24,587 nucleotides of DNA. Source: Apostichopus parvimensis. Lineage: Eukaryota > Echinodermata > Holothuroidea > Aspidochirotida > Stichopodidae. Below are positions 9,952 through 18,400 of this stretch, piece after piece (the stretch's first letter is position 1; every line of letters starts with the position of its first letter). The translations under genes and the position numbers were made by a program. The notes under the pieces are model-generated. The model saw only the letters and a program-made list of their open reading frames with translations. It was not told the origin of the DNA and did not search any database. The stretch lies in assembly GCA_000934455.1 (NCBI GenBank), contig KN882946.1:107957-132543 (forward strand). The letters run 5' to 3'.

Positions 9952-12085
9952 AATAATCATGTCCAGTAACAAATGAAGTATTGTACACATGGTTGCGTAG
10001 ATGGAGTGTGGGGGAGGGGAACAACAGTCAGCACAGGGGTGGGGGTAAGGGATGGGCAAGTCCCCTCCCCAGTCTGGCTACAGGACTGCCATTAGCACAG
10101 AGTATCTGGGGTACAGAATACGGATCAGGCTATGGAGCTTAATTAATATTCAGACTACAAAATGTATAAGTTAACACTTTGATACCTTCAAGAAAAATGA
10201 TTAAAACTTACACAGGATTGTTTTCCTTTTTATTACTGGCCTCCTCATTTAATAAATGTGAAACAAGTTCGATCACACCTAGAAAAGTATACGACCGGTA
10301 TGTTATAAAATGATTGAGATGCCTACCGCATGTGAAGTAATGTGAAAGTTAACGTATTAATACAATGTAATAGTGCCACAGTACCTCACACTAGGGACTC
10401 AAACTTATTACAGCACCAGGGTTCAAGTTGAGTACTTTAGAATGTAATTCTCAAGATTTCAAAGTATTCATAGGTCGAAAACCAAACAAGCAACTTCCGT
10501 CAGGAAGACTGGCCCCCTTTATGCCCATGTGCCAGTTACGAATATGGAGGTGTCAATTAGGACAAGTATGTGTGAGCAACACAAGTGCAAATGGCAGCGC
10601 CATTAAGCCACATCCTTACCAGTAAGCACTGGTAAGCCACATCCTTACCAGTGCATTAATTGGTTGAACCCCCAAGTGCAGGGGCAGCAATTTGTTTCAA
10701 AAATTTGGGAGGGGGGGGCACATTTGCTTGGGTGCGGGCGCGTAGCGAGGAATTTGGATAAATTTTCTCACGCATTTTCCATTTATAGCCACAAAAAAAA
10801 CTATGCCACCAAATATTGGGGGGGATATTAGATACTATATCCCCCACCTAAAGTATTGGGGACATGCCCCCCCCCCCCCTATGATCGCCGCCCATGCCCA
10901 AGTGAGTGCTACATATAAAAGATGGTTCTCACCTAATTCTTGGACAAAGTTTATACACTTGCTGTACATTAGTCAGATAGTTACGTGGAATTTTGAGCAA
11001 ATAATATGGCAAGGAATCACAAAACCTTCTGGCTTTCTGGTTTATTTTTATTAAGAAATATGGAAATCATTCTATGAAACGAAACTAGCATGAAGAAAAG
11101 TCACATTCATACAGAATACACAAGTCTCCTTTAAGTAGTCGTTTTAACAAAATTATTCATTGCCCATGGTCGTGTCTTGTATATCTTCAATAATAACTAC
11201 AAAGAACGACTGGAAATAAGCCTAAAGCCACACTACACCCAACCACTGATCTTATCAGTGTACACAACTAACAATTACCATGTGCACCGTACTTGCGACG
11301 AATATTGTGGGAATCTTGCAGAATTCAAACTGTTTGTAATCTGTCAGAACCCAACCGCCTCCCTCCCCCACCAGAAATTATGACATCCAAAAAAGAAGGG
11401 AAAGAAAACTTGAGCTGGTCTTAGCAAAGAGAATCACAACAGTTTTACTCCACACACGTCTTCTATTGTATTAGCCTATGCCTCGCCTATAGAAGTGACA
11501 GTAGGTTAAACTGGCTAGGTCCAAACCTTGTGGGCTCTGGTGGGATCAGAAGACACTGTAGCAACATGGTTGGACTGGTCTTGGTCTGATTGGTCCTGCT
11601 TGAAGACTTGGTAGCGATGGACGGGGTGGGAGGGGGAGGGGGGTCTGACGAAGCGATCAGGCCTCACGAGAGAGGCGGGGGGGGGGGGGAGCGTTCAGTG
11701 GGGTGCAATTCCGGGACCAGGGGTCGATTAAGGGGCCAGGAGGATGTGATATAATCAATAATTGATTCTCATTTACTTCAGGAAGAATAAAGACTTCAAA
11801 TGAGAGGGCCCGGCGATATATTGTAAAGATCTATAATGAGCTAAAACTTTTTTGGACAGCCACCCGACTTGTAGTGTATAGGCCTATGTTACAGGCCATG
11901 CAGCTTTTCCAACAGATACATGCGACTGTGTACACAAAGAACTGCCCTCCAGGCCGATTTATTTCTATCTTTCCCACGCCCGTTTCATGGAAATGGATTT
12001 TTCCTTGTCTTTGGTTTAAAAAATAATTATACAGAGAGCTTTAGTTCCTCTTTCGTTGAGGCTACGTGCTTTAAGTCCGGAAGCT
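9952..12085 (+). repeat. 2134-bp tandem duplication, copy 2
   Basis: This is the head-to-tail copy of 7818-9951. The junction at 9951/9952 shows only about one to three bases of shared sequence: copy 1 ends AGCT and continues straight into AATAATCATG. Copy 2 leaves the shared sequence at AGCTA, followed by TATATCC. Divergence from copy 1 is confined to the first 350 bases. It carries the same MITE and local repeats. Confidence 0.95.
10679..10896. mobile_element. hAT-like MITE, 218 bp (copy 2)
   Basis: This copy looks identical to the MITE at 8545-8762, with the same CCCAAGTG duplications at 10671-10678 and 10897-10904. It arose by duplication of the host segment, not by a second transposition, since the flanks match. 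Confidence 0.7.
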
Positions 12086-12400
12086 ATATATCCATATATG
12101 TATGTATAATATGCTTTACAATATAAAACATAAAGTTCTCACGGTTTGAAACCATGTGCATATGAGTTCAGCAGTCTTAATCAGGATTGATGTAAATGAA
12201 TGAAAATTTGGATGTATTGTTCATGTGTTGCGCAGAGAAGTCTGAAAGCCTTGCAACAATATAATTCAAAAAGTACAATGGATGGTACTTGGTTTGTTGA
12301 TAAATCTTAGTGAGTACAAGAACCATATTGTTATCTGTGGAGATGAAAGGTCATTTGGGATGAAAGTCTGAAACCCTTGTAAACATCCTCTTGAAATCGT

Positions 12401-12413
12401 TGGTCATAGGTCA
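12401..12413 (+). promoter_or_regulatory. near-perfect DR1 nuclear-receptor-type site
   Basis: TGGTCATAGGTCA is two AGGTCA-like half-sites one base apart; the first half has T for A. DR1 spacing is bound by RXR, HNF4 and COUP-TF type receptors (family knowledge). Any activity here is inference. Confidence 0.3.
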
Positions 12414-12517
12414 CTTGAGGGTAACATAGGTCAAAGCTTGAAAACAATGTAAACACAATAACTCAAAAAGTGAAGCTTTGATGAACTTCTACTTCTGTGT
12501 GGACCCCAAATTGGAGT

Positions 12518-12530
12518 AGGTCAAAGGTCA
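12518..12530 (+). promoter_or_regulatory. perfect DR1 nuclear-receptor-type site
   Basis: AGGTCAAAGGTCA is a consensus direct repeat with one-base spacing. It sits inside the degenerate tandem array, so it belongs to the repeat unit and not to a known promoter. No gene start is recognised nearby. Confidence 0.35.
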
Positions 12531-12750
12531 TCTGCGGCCAATAAACATTTGGAAACCTTGTAAACTAGATAACTCAGAAATTGGAGATTGATGAATTCAA
12601 TTTTAGGATGTGGACCCCCCCCCCCCGCCCCTCCCTCCCTCTTGGTAAGTACATGAATCCCATTGAAATTAGTGGAGGTCAAATGTCATTTGTGGACAAC
12701 CTAGGTCAAAATCTGAACACTTTGTAAAAGGAACAAAAGTAAAGCTGGAA

Positions 12751-13324
12751 TAATGTTCATTCCCTCATGAATTCAACGTGTATTTGAGGTTAACAGATCT
12801 TAATCTGAAAACCATCTTTTTCAAAACAAAAAGAGCTTTCATTCTGTAATCACATAGACCAGTGATGGTGGTTGGGTTTTTGTCTTCTTTAAGAAGGAAA
12901 GCACCCTCAAACTTTTCGGCGCCATCGAATTAAGATCGAGATATTCAAATAGTTATGTCAGCAATTCCCTTCAGATTGATGAATCGGTATAGCTTATATT
13001 ACTAAACAATGCAAACTGTTGGAATGTGAAAATAACAATACTATCATTTCGAAACCAGACATTGGTAGCTCGCTGAATTAAATACATTTGTTACAAATTG
13101 TTAAACGCATCATTTGAACAATTATACATTTGGAATGTTAATAAATTTACAGAGAGAGTCAATATTATAACGGCTCTCAACGTTGTAAAGTACCATAAGA
13201 TCTGTTTGTCAAGTTTTCGTAGATTCGTGCTTTTAACAAAGTCGATATACAAGCCAGAAACAGTGAAACTTTGGCGTTTAATAGTAAATGAAACATCTGC
13301 TTATGAAAACCTCTAAATGTATTA
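12751..13324. other. intergenic AT-rich DNA, nothing recognised
   Basis: The open frame at 13098-13316 (plus) lacks domains and splice context. No RNA gene or repeat boundary is evident. Confidence 0.45.
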
Positions 13325-13332
13325 AGCAGCCC

Positions 13333-13806
13333 CAGTGGCGTAGGAAGGTACTTTTGAGTGGGGGGCTGAATACTGATGGCCGGCCTGGGGGAGGNNNNNN
13401 NNNNNNNNNNNNNNNNNNNNNNNNNNNNNNNNNNNNNNNNNNNNNNNNNNNNNNNNNNNNNNNNNNNNNNNNNNGCTGAAGACTGATGGCCGGCCTGGGG
13501 GAGGGGTCTAAGGGGAGGGAATCTTTTTGCATTTCCAGGTGGCTTCAGATGCAATTTGGTGCAATATAGCACACTTCAACACCCACTCCATTTTGTAAAT
13601 AATTTTGCATTTTCACCTGGCCTTAGATGCAATTTGGTGCTCAAAATGAGATTTTTTTCTGCCAAAATGTTCTGAGCACCAAGGGCAGAAATGAAAAAGG
13701 GGTTTTCTGACTTGCGAAGAGGGGGGCGGAATGATACTTCCGCCCCCCATATTTTTCACTGGGGGCTGGCGCCCCCCCCCCAGCACCTCCGGTTCCTACG
13801 CCCTTG
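13333..13806. mobile_element. hAT-like MITE containing an assembly gap
   Basis: The left end is CAGTGGCGTAGGAA and the right end TTCCTACGCCCTTG, inverted copies that differ at two positions. The flanks AGCAGCCC (13325-13332) and AGCAGACC (13807-13814) form an 8-bp target duplication with one mismatch. This fits the hAT superfamily. The interior is full of G/C homopolymers and a diverged direct repeat ending ATGCAATTTGGTGC (about 13529-13562 and 13607-13637). No transposase frame is present. Confidence 0.7.
13395..13474. other. assembly gap of 80 Ns
   Basis: The gap is flanked by nearly the same 30 bases: GCTGAATACTGATGGCC... on the left and GCTGAAGACTGATGGCC... on the right, both continuing CGGCCTGGGGGAGG. 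The missing part is therefore probably a tandem repeat and its true length is unknown. Open frames crossing it are meaningless. Confidence 0.95.
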
Positions 13807-13814
13807 AGCAGACC

Positions 13815-14382
13815 TATTCCACACTTTGATACTGTTTGTGAAGATTAGTTAATATTCTGAGAAAGTCTCGCAAAACAGCTTGCTTGCGGTTCTTTGCAAA
13901 GTGATAAAAGGAATGTTATCACGATTTTGTGCATTATTCTGCAGCCAATTTACCGGCAGCTGCTTTCTTGTATCGGCTGCAAGGAAACAGTACATTGCCA
14001 ATCTATATATAGTTATTAGTTATAGGTTAATTTATGAAACATGTTATTTCCGATAACTCATTCTTACCTTTGACAAAATACAAGTTAACGTGTATCTACA
14101 CAATTCCACTGTGGGCTAATGAACCAAAATGTAATGGTTAGTCGTTAATGTAATTGATACTCAGTGACGGAAATAACTACTTTTTCTTCTCCTCTTCCGT
14201 ATAGGAACTTATTACAAATTAAAGAGAGTTTCACCGTTGGTGGAGACAATGACTTTTGATTTTTTAAGACCAAGAATATGACGTAACAAGAATATGACGT
14301 AACTCTGAGCTTGACAAGTTGATCAGATTTCCAGCCATTGCGTATCCAATCCGTGGACCGCAGCACTTGATAGTGTCCCTAC
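13815..14382. other. intergenic DNA with one short tandem repeat
   Basis: No supported gene is present. The 16-bp unit AAGAATATGACGTAAC occurs twice in immediate tandem at 14272-14287 and 14288-14303. Its core TGACGTAA resembles a CREB/ATF site. Confidence 0.45.
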
Positions 14383-14654
14383 TCCCGGGACGCGTATTTT
14401 TTTTACCCAGGACGAACGTGGGTTTCAGGTTTTTCAGGAATTGACAAATTCGTTTGAAATCAGAGTTAGGGTTTAGAAAGAGGGTTAGGGATATAGTTCC
14501 TTTGAAAATGAAGGATTGTCGTTCATAATCTGGAGTCAAAACTAGGAAAAAAGATTCAGAACATGTTTTTTGAAAAAGCGTCACATGTTTGGAATCCAGG
14601 GATTTGATTGGCCGATGCCCACGTTCGTCCTGGGGAAAAAATACGCTCTCGGGA
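14383..14654. mobile_element. inverted-repeat element, 272 bp
   Basis: The left arm 14383-14422 and right arm 14618-14654 are reverse complements over about 37 bases. Both carry CGTATTTTTT and CCCAGGACGAACGTGGG, the latter a perfect 17-bp match. A clear target duplication is not seen, so the superfamily is unknown. The open frames at 14145-14366, 14264-14680 and 14581-14865 (minus) cross its edges and look accidental. Confidence 0.55.
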
Positions 14655-15260
14655 CAAAAAGAAAGGCTGAAATAGCACATGGTATGGAAATTGCAAAATC
14701 AAACGGGTTTCCTATTGCATTGTTCATATATATATATACTATGTAGAAATATATCCTCTCACAAGTATGCACAACTGATATAGAAACTGCCCATAGTAAA
14801 AATCTTTCATGTTTCTTTTCGTTTCGGTCAGTCGGTGATATTTGATATATTGTTGAATGAATCAATTTTGTTCCGACGTACTAAGGTTCCGCGTGCGCAT
14901 TAATATGGTTTGTGCCACCTCGCGGGTAACCTTCGTAGCAGGTGTGGATATGTACCATATACTAACGGTGGTATTACGAATGCAGCTAACCGGTGCAGGA
15001 TTAATACACGTCCGCTGTGCGGGCAACCTCGCGGGCCGAGCTGTGACCGTAAGTGAACCGTGCGAAGTTACATCAGTTAAAGCAAAAGAAGGAAGGTGGC
15101 GATTTTTACACAATGAGAAAATTCCAAATGTGAGGATTGGATTTAGAAGTTATTCTGTGCATTGGATCCTTTGGTCCGTTAAACTCGAGGAAACTTTGAC
15201 GTCACGGCTAGTATTAACACCGTTCCCTTTCTCAAAAGGGAGACACGTGTCCTTCTATAC
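14655..15260. other. region 3' of the GPCR gene
   Basis: This is the DNA just downstream of the receptor stop codon and should hold its 3' UTR. I find no clear AATAAA on the minus strand in this stretch. A (TA)n run sits near 14726-14738. A plus-strand open frame at 14857-15321 runs antisense into exon 3 and has no protein-like features of its own. Confidence 0.4.
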
Positions 15261-15466
15261 TCATCTACATTTAAGCGTTTGCTTCACTTTTGCGCAAACA
15301 CTTTTATTAAAAAATATGTAAATGATTGGATCTAGAACTGAATTTGTATAAGCAAGCCACAAAATAAATATCGAGAACCCTGGCTTTATTTGACCTCGAA
15401 AGAAGCAAACGTTTGTGAGGGCGAATGGCGTCCAGCAGGTGATGGTTGTGAAGATTATCAATGCAC
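15261..15466 (-). CDS. GPCR exon 3: TM6, TM7 and stop
   Basis: The acceptor CTTCTATTCCAG leads into GT GCA TTG, which completes the split Ser codon and reads SALIIFTTITCWTPF. TM7 reads FSIFILWLAYTNSVLDPIIY, followed by FNKSVCAKVKQTLKCR and TGA. Two cysteines in the short tail could be palmitoylated (inference). Confidence 0.92.
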
Positions 15467-18400
15467 CTGGAATAGAAGAAAATAGTATAGAATCAATATT
15501 GATGTTAATCTATTTCCAATGAATTTATTCATTTCAATTACTTAACATACGAAATAGTAATTGTTTTGTTTATAACAACACAAACATCGTGTCATCCATA
15601 CGTGGACGAGCCTAGGCGCACATTTTATGCAATTCGACAGTTAGGAAACGTTCAGTTGTTGTGAAAAGTAAATGTAACAATACTGATCACAAACTGAAAG
15701 AATAATACGCATGGCGTCTGAAACACTGATATAGTTTAAGTAGGCTAAGTTATCGTTAAGCTTCCGCCATGCATGATTCTTCCTGTAAATGTAGCTATCC
15801 TGTTGTGCCTCGTTGATACTGATATCATTTCTATGGCAAGCCAAATGCTTGTTATTCCAGGTTTTTTCGGTCGAGGAAAAAAAACTTAAGTTATTGACCA
15901 GTGTAACTGGAATAACTAAATAACTGCTGATAATCCTGCAGGTTTATCGGTCGATATTCCAAGCTGTACAACAATCAACCTGGATTATCAGTCGAAATTT
16001 ATATTATCGCCGACAAAGATGGTCTATCGTTCGAAAAAACATGGACTTCTTTCCAATAATCCAGTGTTCGCGAACATTTTAGTGCAATTTAAATTAATTT
16101 CTCATATTATCGGACAGACAAACCTTTAACATACAGAACCAGTACTTTAGAAAAATAACATAATATGAAAGGCTTTAGGAAACAGAGATACTGTTCACAA
16201 GTTTAGTGACCATACAGGGAAACAAAATACCCCTCCCCCCACCCCCCCCCAAAAAAATCAACTACCATTACGAAACGGATTATTGGTAGATATTCCAGGA
16301 TTAACGGTCACTAATCCAGGTTTCTCGACCGAAAGACCTCGAATATCTACTTATTTGGCATTTGGCTTACCATAAGACACCACTCATATATGTACTACAT
16401 ATAAATGCCATCACCGCAGTTAAGCTATACACGGTACTTACTAGCTATCGCTACTCGTTTATCTGCGGCTAATTTTAATATTGCTCGTTTCCTCTCCAAC
16501 TTGCGGCTTCTGTGACGGTCGTTGCCAGTGGTAACCGCCGATGATGGTCCGGCTATTGTCGATGATAACTCATCTTTCGATAAACCGCCTGAAGATGGCA
16601 GAGTATCGTCGTCATAGAAGATGTCATTCCACGGTTTTACTCTCTTCTTTCGCAAGTTGAGAGTTTTTGCCATTTGAGAGAGTTTTCTCGTTATCGATGT
16701 GTAGCAGAAAATACTAACTGGTATAGTCACGATGTAAGCCGTGAGACATACGTATCCATAAATGCAAGGATCCTTGAAGCTGGGACAACAGTGATGCAAC
16801 GCGCGCGAATAGTCAATATGAGACATCAGGTGTGTCAAAGGGAGCGTTGCCAGGGTTACAGAGACCGACCAGACGGATACTAAGGCCAGCGTAGCTCGCT
16901 TCGTATCGACAACCACGCTGTGAGGATGAACTGTCAAGACATACCGATGGACCGCTATGAGGGCCACTGTTTGTACATTAACTGCAGGGAAAATCGTAAC
17001 TAAGAACCCGTTGATCTGTAAAGAATTCAATTAAGAAGACAACGATCGATAAGTAAACATTAATGATAATATATGTAATGTAATGTAAATAAAATCTTAT
17101 ATAGCGCACTACGCGCGATGCATCTGTGCGCTTTACAAACAATCTAGAAAATACAATAACATAAAACAGTAAATACATAAAACAGTATATACGTATACCA
17201 TCTACAGATATATACAGGAATATGAGATCGAAAAACTATTAAAAGCACTGGTGAAGAGTAAAGCGATAAAACAGATTGACTACAAAATCTACAATTTGAA
17301 TGCTAAAATTTGAATGCTTATAGAATATACAGTCCCTTATGTCACAGACACTTAAAGAATCATGAAAGTACACTTTTCATAATCTTCCATTTTGATTGAT
17401 TCAGTTGTAGTGTTTGGTCTACTTTATTCAGTAGGCCTACTTATAAAAGCTGAACTGGCATTGCGGCATATCGCTGTATATACAGTTATGCACACAAACG
17501 TTTGTCATGCACTCTTGTGTATGACAAACGTTTGTCATGCACGCTTGTGTCGCTCGCGTCCATGTTGCATATTCAAGAGGGAAAACAACACCTGATCATA
17601 TATTGAAGGTCATGTGACGTGGTAGTGCTTAGTACCACATATCGCTCTGAAATCTTTTGAACTGCATATACTGTCGAATCAACATGAGGGGAACAAACTA
17701 GCAAGCAATAAATGAGATCGAATGCTAGGCGAATGAAGTGAATCGAAAAGGCTTGAATTTGGTCAGAACTTTCGTTTGTTCACTCTTGTTGTTCCTTCAC
17801 GAGTTTTAGGAGCAATTTTTTAAAGCACATCTGTTCCGGGTTCATTTCACTAGTACTGTGTCATGGTGTGGTTGTTTTTGTATAGCTCCATTGCGTATAG
17901 TTTCTATAGAAGTGAGCGCTATAGAAATGCCATTATTATTACTATTATTAATTCTTTGGAAAAATTATAAACATTTCCGTAACTCGTTTTATTACCTCGT
18001 ATTCTAAGTATACGTTAATTAGTCCAAACCACTATAAAGAGTGGTAACCGACTTTCGTAGTAAGACATTATTAACCTGAAACTAATTGGTTTTGCTTTCA
18101 TTTCCAGTAAAGGATTAACTTGTGTCCATCTGATATACCTGTGTTATAAAGTACTTTATTTCCCTTTGTAGTAGGTTCTAAAGAATGCTTAAGCCTACTT
18201 TAAATTGTTTACTCATTAGTAAAGTAGGCATACCCTGGTAAAATCCAATCATGTATATAATTAGTACGAGAAACAGGAACATAGAAACAGTGCACACTTC
18301 AGATACGTAGACAAGTACTCTAATATAACAAAGGAGTGACGCCAAGCATTTTTCACGAGTTGAAAGGTTTCAAATTGCACTTTTAGCAGTGTCGCATAAC

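Larger units (their letters stand above)
12230..12750 (+). repeat. degenerate tandem repeats rich in AGGTCA half-sites
   Basis: A degenerate phrase of the type TCTGAAAnCCTTGTAAACAnnATAACTCAAAAAGT recurs near 12240, 12366, 12435, 12549 and 12711. Between occurrences come variants of AGGTCAnAGGTCATTTG. Spacing is irregular (about 70-160 bp), so the array is old and eroded. A C-run lies at 12617-12629. No coding capacity is seen. Confidence 0.65.

Noticed and set aside
8294..11383. Identical small open frames repeated at 2134-bp offset
   Set aside because: The repetition is due to DNA duplication; the frames cross a MITE and homopolymers and lack splice signals, so identity is not evidence of selection.
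12601..12650. GGTAAGTACATG at 12643 as a splice donor
   Set aside because: The preceding C-run repeat DNA has no open coding frame and no acceptor upstream.
13177..13572. Open frames running through the N gap
   Set aside because: They exist only because Ns contain no stops.
14461..14500. TTAGGG words suggesting interstitial telomere repeats
   Set aside because: Only two non-adjacent copies are present, which is compatible with chance.
14857..15321. 154-codon plus-strand open frame
   Set aside because: It is antisense to GPCR exon 3 and its 3' flank, with composition unlike a domain and no supporting splice or start context.
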